Assembly: GCA_000212915.1 (NCBI GenBank)
Contig: CM001167.1
Coordinates: 2,596,780-2,660,779 of the forward strand
Direction of reading: 5' to 3'
DNA from: Bacteroides coprosuis DSM 18011
GTDB taxonomy: Bacteria; Bacteroidota; Bacteroidia; Bacteroidales; Bacteroidaceae
DNA length: 64,000 nucleotides
A program made the position numbers and the translations under genes. The notes under the pieces were generated by a model. It was not told the origin of the DNA, did no database searches, and saw only the letters and a list, made by a program, of their open reading frames with translations. The first letter of the stretch is position 1. Each line of letters begins with the position of its first letter. Shown piece by piece: positions 6,726 through 14,888 of this stretch.

Positions 6726-8321
6726 ATGCTTACGATTCAAAATTTATCCTATTCACATCCCAATAAAAATACGCTGTTTACTAATTTAAGTATGACAGTA
6801 AACCATTCCGATAAAATTGCATTAATTGGCAATAATGGTGTTGGAAAATCTACTTTACTCAAACTTATAGCCAAGGAATTAGAACCTGATGACGGACAAA
6901 TTTCCTCCGAAACCAAACCCTATTATATTCCTCAAATTTTCGGTCAGTTTAATGATTTGACAATTGCCCAAGCCTTACAAGTTGAAACCAAACTCAATGC
7001 TTTACACGAAATTTTAAACGGAAGTGTAGATGAAAAGAATTATAGCCTTTTAAATGACGATTGGACGATAGAAGAAAAATGTCAAGAAGCCCTAAGCTAT
7101 TGGGATATTTCTGATTTATCACTATCTCAAAAATTAAGCGAATTAAGTGGAGGACAAAAAACAAAAGTCTTTCTCGCAGGTATATTTATTCATCAACCAT
7201 CATTTGTTTTATTAGATGAACCCAGTAATCATCTTGACAAATCCAGTAGAGACTTACTATACGATTTTATTCAAACCTCAAGAGCAACTTTTATAATCGT
7301 TAGCCACGACCGAGAGTTACTTCAGTTATTAAATCCTATTTGTGAGCTCAACAGAAATGAAATTAAAGTTTATGGCGGAAACTATGAATTTTATAAAGAG
7401 CAAAAAGAAATTGAACAAAACGCCTTAAGTCAAGATATTCAGAGCAAAGAAAAAGCACTTAGAAAGGCGAAAGAAAAGGAGCGAAAAACAATTGAACGAC
7501 AACAAAAATTAGATGTTCGAGCAAAAAAGAATTTAGGAAAAGCTGGACTTCCCAAGATAGTATCAGATGCTTGGAAGAATAATGCTGAAAGAAGCTCAGC
7601 AAAAATTGCCGGAGTTCATTCAGATAAAATTAATGGTATAAAAGAAGAACTTCAAGATTTGAGGCTTTCCGTTTCTGATATAGAACAAATGAAATTTGAA
7701 TTTGATTCTTCCAATCTTCATAAAGGTAAAAATCTGTTTATAGCAGAAAATATCAATTTCGCATATAGAACAGGGGGTTTATTATGGGAGAAACCTCTAA
7801 ACATTCAAATTGTCAGCGGTGAACGAATTGCTATCAACGGAAAAAATGGATCAGGAAAAACCACACTTATCCAAATAATACTCGGAAAACTTAAACCAAC
7901 GGAAGGAAAAATATTTATTGCTGAAAGTCATTCTGTTTATATTGACCAAGATTATTCTTTAATCAATAATCATTTACAGATTTATGAACAAGCTCAAGAA
8001 TTTAATCAAACCGGCCTTCAGGAACACGAAGTAAAAATCAGATTAGACCGTTTTTTATTTTCAAAAGATGATTGGGATAAGCCTTGTCATATATTGAGTG
8101 GCGGAGAAAGAATGCGGTTAATGTTGTGTTGTTTAAACATTGCTAATCAATCTCCCGACATTATTATCTTAGATGAACCTACCAATAATTTAGACCTTCA
8201 AAACATCGAAATTTTAACCAATGCAATCAATGAATATGAAGGAACTTTAATTGTAATTTCCCACGATAAAACGTTCTTACAAGAAATAAATATTGAACGA
8301 ACTATTGAATTAATGAAGTAA
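6726..8321 (+). CDS. ABC-F ATPase, probable ribosome-protection (antibiotic resistance) protein
   Basis: 531 residues, two ABC domains and no membrane segments, so an ABC-F protein rather than an exporter. Domain 1: Walker A GNNGVGKST (35-43), signature LSGGQ (140-144), Walker B VLLDEPSNHLD (161-171). The lysine-rich interdomain linker (about 200-335) is the part that reaches into the ribosome. Domain 2: GKNGSGKTT (372-380), LSGGE (457-461), ILDEPTNNLD (481-490). Both Walker B motifs keep the catalytic glutamate. Cassette neighbour of erm, with a leader typical of drug-inducible genes, so ribosome protection against macrolide, lincosamide or pleuromutilin-type drugs is likely. Substrate cannot be read from sequence. 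Confidence 0.85.
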   Translation: MLTIQNLSYSHPNKNTLFTNLSMTVNHSDKIALIGNNGVGKSTLLKLIAKELEPDDGQISSETKPYYIPQIFGQFNDLTIAQALQVETKLNALHEILNGSVDEKNYSLLNDDWTIEEKCQEALSYWDISDLSLSQKLSELSGGQKTKVFLAGIFIHQPSFVLLDEPSNHLDKSSRDLLYDFIQTSRATFIIVSHDRELLQLLNPICELNRNEIKVYGGNYEFYKEQKEIEQNALSQDIQSKEKALRKAKEKERKTIERQQKLDVRAKKNLGKAGLPKIVSDAWKNNAERSSAKIAGVHSDKINGIKEELQDLRLSVSDIEQMKFEFDSSNLHKGKNLFIAENINFAYRTGGLLWEKPLNIQIVSGERIAINGKNGSGKTTLIQIILGKLKPTEGKIFIAESHSVYIDQDYSLINNHLQIYEQAQEFNQTGLQEHEVKIRLDRFLFSKDDWDKPCHILSGGERMRLMLCCLNIANQSPDIIILDEPTNNLDLQNIEILTNAINEYEGTLIVISHDKTFLQEINIERTIELMK

Positions 8322-8322
8322 A

Positions 8323-8458
8323 GCCGATAACATCGGTTTTGCAAGAGAGCGGGTTATTGTTTCCGTTCAAAGATTTTCGTTATATTTAAAGTTCCGTCTT
8401 CGCTTGGAAGTCTTATGCTAAAATCCGCTCCCTCGCAAAGCCGCGGCCCGTTAGCGGT
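8323..8458 (+). repeat. attC-like recombination site B (end of ABC-F cassette)
   Basis: Begins one base after the ABC-F stop. Inner box GCCGATAAC (8323-8331); arms 8334-8353 and 8424-8443 pair at 16 of 20 positions; outer box GTTAGCGGT (8450-8458). The inner box is the exact reverse complement of the outer box of site A (6566-6574), nine of nine bases. The loop (CTTCGCTTGG..., TGCTAAAATCC) resembles the loops of sites C and D. Confidence 0.78.
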
Positions 8459-8509
8459 CAGCATACAACGACCCTGCATCAAAACAAAATACTTAACGAC
8501 ACAGACATT

Positions 8510-8905
8510 ATGAAAGCAAGATTAATTACATTGATTTTTGTACTATTTGCAACGACTTCATTTGCTCAAAGTACATCGGAAGCTCCTCGCCAAAATATTT
8601 CTACAGATAGTACTGTTGTGTACCGGCTCTTTGCTACAAGAAACACCTATAATTTTATCAAATTAAACACAAGAAATGGACAAATGTCACAAATTCAATG
8701 GGGTACAGAAAGCAAATATCGGTTTGAAACTACACTGTCAGACATTTCACTGGTAACTAAAGAAGAAGAAAAGAATGGCAGATTTTTTCTTTATCCAACA
8801 ACAAACGCATATAACTTCATTCTACTCGACCAAATAGATGGCAGAGCGTGGCAGGTACAATGGTCAATAGACGAAAAAGACAGAATGGTTCTTCGTATAT
8901 ATTAA
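8510..8905 (+). CDS. Small secreted protein with an internal duplication
   Basis: 131 residues with a clear signal peptide (MKARLITLIFVLFATTSFAQ, cleavage after residue 20), so exported, probably periplasmic. The mature part has two related units: RLFATRNTYNFIKLNTRNG (39-57) with QIQWG, and FLYPTTNAYNFILLDQIDG (92-110) with QVQWS. Both share the pattern T-N-Y/A-Y-N-F-I-L-L/K-N/D-G...QWS/G. I do not recognise a function. It is the first gene of the second cassette; no TAnnTTTG box was found upstream. A binding or inhibitor role would be guesswork. Confidence 0.75.
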   Translation: MKARLITLIFVLFATTSFAQSTSEAPRQNISTDSTVVYRLFATRNTYNFIKLNTRNGQMSQIQWGTESKYRFETTLSDISLVTKEEEKNGRFFLYPTTNAYNFILLDQIDGRAWQVQWSIDEKDRMVLRIY

Positions 8906-8952
8906 ATTTCCAATTGGCAAATTTGCCAATTGGAAATTTAATTTTATCTTTG
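8901..8952 (+). promoter_or_regulatory. 42-bp perfect palindrome overlapping a promoter
   Basis: 8901-8942 is a perfect palindrome (21-bp arms, no spacer) containing CCAATTGG twice (8910-8917 and 8926-8933). Its centre supplies TTTG (8922-8925), which lies exactly 19 bp from TATCTTTG (8945-8952), a complete Bacteroides promoter for the HTH gene at 9005. The palindrome would therefore cover the -33 element and looks like an operator, probably autoregulatory. It may also end transcription of the preceding gene. Confidence 0.7.
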
Positions 8953-9004
8953 CTACATAACTTCTAAAAGTGGCGGCAACACCATAAATACGGCAACAAG
9001 AATT

Positions 9005-9502
9005 ATGATACAAGCAAGATTTGTAGATGACTTTATTATTGAGGTCATTGCACAAGATGGAGAAAAATTCACTTGGAACACTTATTTTCCAACTCCAAAA
9101 ACAGACCAACAACACTACGCTGAAAGATTAGCATATTATTTTCAAAAATATTATGAAGATAATATGGGATACAGTACAGGTATGAGTATGCAATATTGGG
9201 TTTGGATACAAATGAATTATTACGAAGGACTCGGAATTAATGGCGGAAAAGGTGACAGAGATGATGAGAGAATTTTACTTCATCAAGAAAGAGTAAAAAT
9301 AGGAGCAAAAATCCGTGAATTGCGGAAAGAAAAAAATATTGAAGCAAAAGCGCTTGCTCAAATTGCGAATATAGATGCAGCTAATCTTAGTCGTATTGAA
9401 CAAGGACGTTATTCTGTTGGTATAGATATACTTTCTAAAATCGCTTTAGCGCTTGGAGCTAAAATTGAGTTAGTTGATTTCGTTGAATCTAAAAAATCAT
9501 AA
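9005..9502 (+). CDS. XRE-family HTH transcriptional regulator with a novel N-terminal domain
   Basis: 165 residues. The C-terminal part (about 98-158) is a Cro/CI-type helix-turn-helix: RVKIGAKIRELRKEKN, then ALAQIANIDAANLSRIEQGR and ILSKIALALGAKIELVDF. The N-terminal half (about 1-90) is unusual, rich in Tyr and Trp (YYFQKYYEDNMGY, MQYWVWIQMNYYEG), and I do not recognise it. Its promoter overlaps a 42-bp palindrome, the obvious operator. The next gene, an HNH nuclease, starts 4 bases after the stop, so the regulator probably limits nuclease expression, as controller proteins do in restriction systems. That role is inference. Confidence 0.8.
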   Translation: MIQARFVDDFIIEVIAQDGEKFTWNTYFPTPKTDQQHYAERLAYYFQKYYEDNMGYSTGMSMQYWVWIQMNYYEGLGINGGKGDRDDERILLHQERVKIGAKIRELRKEKNIEAKALAQIANIDAANLSRIEQGRYSVGIDILSKIALALGAKIELVDFVESKKS

Positions 9503-9506
9503 AACT

Positions 9507-10499
9507 ATGGTCAATGTAAATCACTTTGAAAAAGAATGCGACTGCATATATAAAGGCGAGCAATACTCCGTTCGTGATAATGGTGCTGTATTACGACACA
9601 CTCCTACAAACAAACGAACACGACCCACAGACAACAATTGGACTTTTGGCAAACTAAACAGCAAGACAGGTTATTTAGAAGTTGCTTCGGTTCGTATTCA
9701 TAGAATAGTTGCAACTGCATTTCACGGAGAACCACCAACAAATGAACACGTTGTTGACCACATAGACACGAACAAACAAAATAATCGTCCTGACAATTTA
9801 CGTTGGCTAACAAGATTAGAAAACGTTTTACTTAATCCTATTACCGCAAGACGTATTGAAATTATTTGTGGAAGCGTTGAAGCATTTCTTGCCAACCCTT
9901 CGCAATTCCGAGAAAAATTCCAAAATCCCGATTATAAATGGATGACAACAGTAAGTGCCGAAGAAGCACAGACAAGTAAAGAAAGATTATTGACTTGGGC
10001 AAAAAGTGACAAACCATTACAAGGTGGTTCTTTGGGAGAATGGATTTATAATCGAAGTGTTCCAAGTCAAATTACTGACATTGTTGAAGAAGAATTAGTG
10101 TTTATAAATTCTCTAACTCCAAATGCTATTCAAAAAGTCCGAAATTGGAAAACTCCAAGTGAATTTCCTTGTTGTCCACAAGACAACTATCCTAATCCAA
10201 TAGCCGACTATACAGCAAATTTAGAAGTAGGTAATGTGTTTTCTCGAAATCAATATACGAGTTCAATTATTGAACGTTTTGCAATTTCCAATGATGAAAA
10301 CACATTGTGGATTATGTGCAAAAGTGGTGATGAGAACCCAATAAAACCTTATTCTTTAGCAGAAGTAACCTATCAAAATAATGCTTTTGTACATAATAGT
10401 CTTGGGACTTTTTTCGAGAAAGACGGAGCAGACAAACAGTTTACTCTTGCACAAGGATTTGAATGGACAGGAGTTGATACAATTGATGACTATTGTTAA
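9507..10499 (+). CDS. HNH endonuclease family protein
   Basis: 330 residues from ATG 9507; the longer frame begins only with TTG inside the upstream gene. The N-terminal part resembles NUMOD4-HNH proteins: YSVRDNGAVLR, GYLEVASVRIHRIVATAFHG (55-74) and the HNH core VVDHIDTNKQNNRPDNLRWL (82-101) with His85 and Asn97. The remaining 200 residues (about 120-330) have no feature I recognise. It could be a homing-like nuclease, a restriction enzyme or a defence effector. Coupling to an HTH regulator and residence in an integron-like cassette favour a regulated toxic or defensive nuclease. Confidence 0.78.
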   Translation: MVNVNHFEKECDCIYKGEQYSVRDNGAVLRHTPTNKRTRPTDNNWTFGKLNSKTGYLEVASVRIHRIVATAFHGEPPTNEHVVDHIDTNKQNNRPDNLRWLTRLENVLLNPITARRIEIICGSVEAFLANPSQFREKFQNPDYKWMTTVSAEEAQTSKERLLTWAKSDKPLQGGSLGEWIYNRSVPSQITDIVEEELVFINSLTPNAIQKVRNWKTPSEFPCCPQDNYPNPIADYTANLEVGNVFSRNQYTSSIIERFAISNDENTLWIMCKSGDENPIKPYSLAEVTYQNNAFVHNSLGTFFEKDGADKQFTLAQGFEWTGVDTIDDYC

Positions 10500-10523
10500 A
10501 ATGAATATAAACAAAAATGCCGA

Positions 10524-10659
10524 ACCGCTAACAAGGTATTGCCAAAAGCGGGGCTGAACGACTTCGATTGGACATTTGTGCAAGGTTCAACATTCATTCT
10601 TCGATTGAACTTTTGTGCTAAAAATCCCCGCCTTCGGCAATACCCAGAACGTTGTGTTT
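10524..10659 (+). repeat. attC-like recombination site C (end of HTH/HNH cassette)
   Basis: Inner box ACCGCTAAC (10524-10532) is the exact reverse complement of the outer box of site B (8450-8458). Arms 10535-10553 (GGTATTGCCAAAAGCGGGG) and 10626-10644 pair at 17 of 19 positions with the two mismatches in the middle, like the extrahelical bases of attC hairpins. Outer box GTTGTGTTT (10651-10659). Length 136 bases, as for A and B. Confidence 0.78.
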
Positions 10660-10775
10660 CATACTGAAATAAGCCAACCGCACAAACAGCACATTTGGTT
10701 TTTGCCGAAACGCAAAGCCAACACTAAAAAAACAAAAGAGCTGTTTTTTGCCAACGCTCGAAGAAATTGAATAAT

Positions 10776-13700
10776 ATGAGCAGACTGCAAACAATAGAAA
10801 ATCGACTGAAAGAAATAAACGGAACTGTTTTTCAAGAACTTTGCGATAGTTATTTAACTATTAGAGATAATAATTACTTGGCTATATCTAGGACAGGAAG
10901 TCAAACAGGAAAACAAAAGACAACAAAAGGAACACCTGATACTTTCTTTCAATTACCTAACGGAAATTTTTTGTACTCTGAAATAACAACTGATACAAGT
11001 ACAAAAAACAAGCTTGCCAATGACATAAAAGCTTGTTTTGACCAAGATAAGACAAAAATCCCTGTTGAAAAAATTCAAGAAATCATTCTTTGTTTTAATT
11101 GGAACATAGACCAAGATAAAATAAACGAATTAAATACACTTGCTCAAAGCTATAAAGCTGATATTAGAATTCGTTATTTGATGCTACAAGAACTAGCTTT
11201 AGAACTTCACTTAAATCATAGAGATTTAGCTCATCATTATTTAGGTCTACCTTTAGATACAGGTCAAATAGTTTCAAGAGAAAACTTCATCAAGGAGTAT
11301 GATAGAGCTTCAAAAGGTATTGCGACACCATTAAATAATACATTTTTACATAGAGAAACAGAACTCGAAGAATTAAGTAATGCCATAGATAGTCACGACT
11401 TTATAATTCTTACAGGAGCGCCAGGAGTTGGAAAAACAAAATTAGCACTTGAAGCTATCAATAATTATCTATCAAAAAACAATTCTTTTCAGGCTTACTG
11501 TGTTTCTTACAAAAGTCATACTCTACTTGACGATTTGTACCAATATTTTGACGTAGACAAAGATTATATACTTTTTGTAGATGATGCAAATAGAATTGAT
11601 GCATTTGAACAAATAACAGGTTTTTTCAAAGCCAATAGAAACGGAAAACTTAAGATAATAATTACAGTTAGGGATTATGCGTTTCAAGAAATTGGTAGAA
11701 AATGTCAAGAATTTTCAACTCAACGAATAAACTTGTTCAAGCTATCAGATGAACAAATTATTGACATAATAAAATCTGAGCCATTTGAAATATTAAACCC
11801 TGATTACCATAAAGAAATAGTAAGAATTTCTGATGGAAATCCAAGATTGGCTATAATGACATCGCTTTTAGCTAAACAAGAACAAAATTTATATGCCCTT
11901 CACAATGTATCCGATTTATTTGAAAAGTATTTTTCAACTTTCATCAAAGATGATGGTGAGTTTGAAAGCCCTTTAAACATAAAATGTCTTGGGCTAATTG
12001 CTTTCTTTTATACTATTCCATATAAAAATAGAGAAGTAACAGAATCAATTTTAAAAGAGTTTGATGTTTCGTATAATGATTTTATTGACATAATTGATAC
12101 TCTCGACAAATTAGAGTTGGTGGAAATTCAATTTGAACACGTGAAAGTGCCAGAGCAAAATCTTGCGACTTTTTTCTTTTATAAAGCATTTATCAAAGAC
12201 AATTTACTTTCATTCAGCACTCTCTTAAACAACTACTTTGAGAATTATAAAAATAGATTTACAGATACAATAATACCTGCCAACAATACTTTTGGTCCAC
12301 AAAATGTAATGGACAAAATTAAACCCGACTTGGTAAATTATTGGAAGCACATTAGTTCTGACAGCAACAAATCTTTTGATTTCCTTAATTCATTTTGGTT
12401 CTATTTACAAGACCAAACTTTAGAGTTTACATATCAGCAAATAGAGGCTTTTCCGAAAGCAGAAGAAACTACATACGATACTTCTTACGAAACAAATCAG
12501 TTCAATTATGACAAGGATGAAATCATTGAATTACTAGGTAATTTTTTTCGTCTTAATAGCAAGAATTTAAAGGATTCAATTGGATTATTATTTGAGTATG
12601 TATCACGTAAACCAGATAAATTACCCGAATTAATACATAAAATTAGGGAATTATTGATTTTCGATAGAGATGATGAATACTCGAACTTTTATAGACAAAA
12701 AACTCTATTTGATATTCTAATAGAAGGAGTTGAAAAGAAGAATGAATTACTTTCTACATCCTTTTACGAACTTGCAAAAACTTTTCTTTCTTATAAATTT
12801 CAGCAATTTAAAGGAGGAAGAAAAAATAGTTTTATTCATTATCAATATCCGATTCCAAACAATGTTACTATTCAAGAATTCAGAACAAAAATTTGGAATT
12901 CTCTAGAAAGTAGTTTTGACTCTCGACCAATTTTGGCTTTTAGCCTTTTAAAGAATTATTCAAGAGTTCATCCAGATGTCAATAAAGAGATAATGTCATT
13001 CGACATTCCATTTGTACTCAATATAATTGACAAACATTTAACCAATGAAAATTTTGAACATTGTAAATATGTTCAAAACCAAATAAGATGGTTTAGAAGA
13101 CACGATTTTGATTTACCTGAATTCTCAAATCTAACGAACAGATTTGTTAATGAAACATACTTAGCTTTTTTGAAAATTGATTGGGACAGATTTAGAGATA
13201 AGGAAATGTATGAATTTGATGATTTTCGAGAATATGAGCGATTAAAAGAGGCGGAAATAAGAAGCTCATTCATTTTATCCAACGAGGACGAAATCAACGA
13301 TTTTTACGATACTTTCATTTTACTTAAGAATTCAGCAGACAATAATTGGAGTTATAACAATGTACTAGATTTTGTTATTGATGAAAATTGCTCAAAAGAC
13401 CTAAAAATAGGCCTTGCCTTGTTAAGGAAAGTAATTGAAAATGATAATCAGGTTAACTATGTTCCAAGAGTTACCTTTAGAAATCAGTTAAAAGTTGAGA
13501 ATGCAGTCAATCAAATTTGGAAACTTATTAAGCAATCACAATTTGAAAATAAAGAGCTTTGGGAGTTATCATTTTATGATTACATAGATGATACTTTAAT
13601 CAATGATGAACTAGCCGATTCATTGATTGAAACAATCACAACAATGAATAAACCCAATACAATTCATTTTGACAAACTTGAGCCATTTTTAAAAGTAAAG

Positions 13701-14513
13701 CCAAATCTGTTTCAGGTAATTTTGAAATTAATTACTGAAAAGAATGAAAAGGAAGGTACCCGGCTACAAGTTTGGATGGACTTTTTCAGTAAGCATTTTG
13801 AAAATCTAGGAGATGACATTGAGTTAATTAAAAAAGCTTACATACAGCAGAACCTTATTCAACATCATTTTGATTATCAAGGAAAAGGATTTTTGCAAAT
13901 ATTGAAGGTTGACAAAAATTTCTTAATTGAGTTTGTCGAAAGTCTATACTCTTCGACTGAAAGACATAGCCTTGGTGGCGACCATAGTGATATGAGTTAT
14001 GTGTGGAATATAGATAATATTGAAGATACACTCACCCAAGTGTTTGACTTAGTAATTGAGAAAGATTTATACTTTGGTATTTTAGAGCATTACTGCAATG
14101 TGTTCTTTAGAAATCTAAAAGATGAACATAAATTAAGAGCAGATAATTTCATCAGACAATATGTAAATGATAATAATAACGATTACAGAAAAATGCAAAT
14201 TGTTGTTGACCTAATCAGACACACAAGAAAAGAATTGTTTGAAGAGATTTTCCTATTATTCATTTCATTAAATCAAGATAAAGAAACTTTTAGCAGGTTA
14301 ATGTGGAGAGGAAATGGCGGGACTTATTCTGGAGATGTTATTATTGGAGATATCCAAGCCTCAGAATGGAGAAATTTATTGGAAATCGCTAATAAATCGG
14401 ATGTGGGAATAAAGTTGATTCCTATAAAAAACTATATCAATGAACAAATTGAATCTTGTTTAAGAAGTGGAGATTGGGAAAGACAAAGAAAGTTTTTGAG
14501 AAAGGACTTTTGA
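10776..14513 (+). CDS. Nuclease-STAND NTPase, probable anti-phage sensor (Avs-like)
   Basis: 1245 residues; the ATG at 10776 is chosen because the longer frame starts only with TTG. N-terminus: PD-(D/E)XK-like nuclease fold, with FQELC (19-23), GTPD (52-55) and SEIT (68-71); the usual lysine after the glutamate is replaced. STAND-type NTPase: Walker A GAPGVGKT (214-221), Walker B ILFVDDAN (265-272), sensor-like IIITVRD (294-300). About 750 helical residues follow, suited to ligand recognition. This nuclease-NTPase-helical layout is that of Avs/NLR-like phage-defence proteins, which oligomerise on a phage protein and cut DNA. Third complete cassette. Target and activity are not determined by sequence. 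Confidence 0.75.
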   Translation: MSRLQTIENRLKEINGTVFQELCDSYLTIRDNNYLAISRTGSQTGKQKTTKGTPDTFFQLPNGNFLYSEITTDTSTKNKLANDIKACFDQDKTKIPVEKIQEIILCFNWNIDQDKINELNTLAQSYKADIRIRYLMLQELALELHLNHRDLAHHYLGLPLDTGQIVSRENFIKEYDRASKGIATPLNNTFLHRETELEELSNAIDSHDFIILTGAPGVGKTKLALEAINNYLSKNNSFQAYCVSYKSHTLLDDLYQYFDVDKDYILFVDDANRIDAFEQITGFFKANRNGKLKIIITVRDYAFQEIGRKCQEFSTQRINLFKLSDEQIIDIIKSEPFEILNPDYHKEIVRISDGNPRLAIMTSLLAKQEQNLYALHNVSDLFEKYFSTFIKDDGEFESPLNIKCLGLIAFFYTIPYKNREVTESILKEFDVSYNDFIDIIDTLDKLELVEIQFEHVKVPEQNLATFFFYKAFIKDNLLSFSTLLNNYFENYKNRFTDTIIPANNTFGPQNVMDKIKPDLVNYWKHISSDSNKSFDFLNSFWFYLQDQTLEFTYQQIEAFPKAEETTYDTSYETNQFNYDKDEIIELLGNFFRLNSKNLKDSIGLLFEYVSRKPDKLPELIHKIRELLIFDRDDEYSNFYRQKTLFDILIEGVEKKNELLSTSFYELAKTFLSYKFQQFKGGRKNSFIHYQYPIPNNVTIQEFRTKIWNSLESSFDSRPILAFSLLKNYSRVHPDVNKEIMSFDIPFVLNIIDKHLTNENFEHCKYVQNQIRWFRRHDFDLPEFSNLTNRFVNETYLAFLKIDWDRFRDKEMYEFDDFREYERLKEAEIRSSFILSNEDEINDFYDTFILLKNSADNNWSYNNVLDFVIDENCSKDLKIGLALLRKVIENDNQVNYVPRVTFRNQLKVENAVNQIWKLIKQSQFENKELWELSFYDYIDDTLINDELADSLIETITTMNKPNTIHFDKLEPFLKVKPNLFQVILKLITEKNEKEGTRLQVWMDFFSKHFENLGDDIELIKKAYIQQNLIQHHFDYQGKGFLQILKVDKNFLIEFVESLYSSTERHSLGGDHSDMSYVWNIDNIEDTLTQVFDLVIEKDLYFGILEHYCNVFFRNLKDEHKLRADNFIRQYVNDNNNDYRKMQIVVDLIRHTRKELFEEIFLLFISLNQDKETFSRLMWRGNGGTYSGDVIIGDIQASEWRNLLEIANKSDVGIKLIPIKNYINEQIESCLRSGDWERQRKFLRKDF

Positions 14514-14531
14514 ATAGCTAACGCTTAAAGC

Positions 14532-14590
14532 CATACATATTTGCAATTTGCCTAAGCCAACACACGAGCCAAAAATTGCAAAAAAGTATG
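14532..14590. repeat. Inverted repeat after the STAND gene (degenerate cassette-site candidate)
   Basis: 14532-14549 (CATACATATTTGCAATTT) and 14573-14590 pair at 16 of 18 positions, preceded by AGCTAACGC and flanked by GCCAAC motifs (14556, 14596). Similar GCCAAC motifs occur before the gene (10673, 10717, 10750). It may be a decayed attC-like site or a transcript-end hairpin; no T-run follows. Confidence 0.4.
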
Positions 14591-14628
14591 TCTTTGCCAA
14601 CACTTTCGTACGAACAAAAGAACACCGA

Positions 14629-14767
14629 ACGGCTAACAGCACCTATACGCAAGTGGGGGTTCAGTGCTTCGATTGAAAGATAAGTGCTTAATTTGAAGTG
14701 TAGTTCTTCGTAGGTAAGTTTGGTGTAAGAAAACCCCACCTGCGTATAGCTGCAAAACGTTACTTCC
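14629..14767 (+). repeat. attC-like recombination site D (end of STAND cassette)
   Basis: Inner box ACGGCTAAC (14629-14637), arms 14644-14658 and 14734-14748 pairing at 14 of 15 positions with an additional CAGC/GCTG step, outer box GTTACTTCC (14759-14767). Same layout and loop motifs (CTTCGATTG) as site C. Unlike A-C, its inner box does not match the start of its cassette (GTTGTGTTT at 10651), so this cassette may be a fusion or have drifted. Confidence 0.7.
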
Positions 14768-14772
14768 CTTCC

Positions 14773-14830
14773 AAAAAAACAGCTCCAACTCTGCATTAAT
14801 CCAATTAATAACACAGAGTCGAAGCTGTTT
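14773..14830 (-). terminator. Terminator of the integrase gene
   Basis: Nested inverted repeat AAACAGCT/AGCTGTTT (14777-14784, 14823-14830) and ACTCTG/CAGAGT (14788-14793, 14814-14819). On the minus strand it ends in a run of seven T, just downstream of the integrase stop. Confidence 0.75.
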
Positions 14831-14888
14831 CGTGGGTTATAGTTATTACATCTTTCTCTAATTCATTATTAATGATATTGTCGGGAGC

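Noticed and set aside
9474-9506. Longer N-terminus for the HNH protein starting inside the HTH gene
   Set aside because: The codon at 9474 is TTG within the upstream gene; the ATG at 9507, four bases after the HTH stop, gives a natural start.
10767-10775. Start of the STAND protein at 10767
   Set aside because: It is a TTG; an ATG three codons later is the likelier start. The same reasoning moved the starts of mobB, the susD-like gene, cysC, hipB and the GH25 gene.
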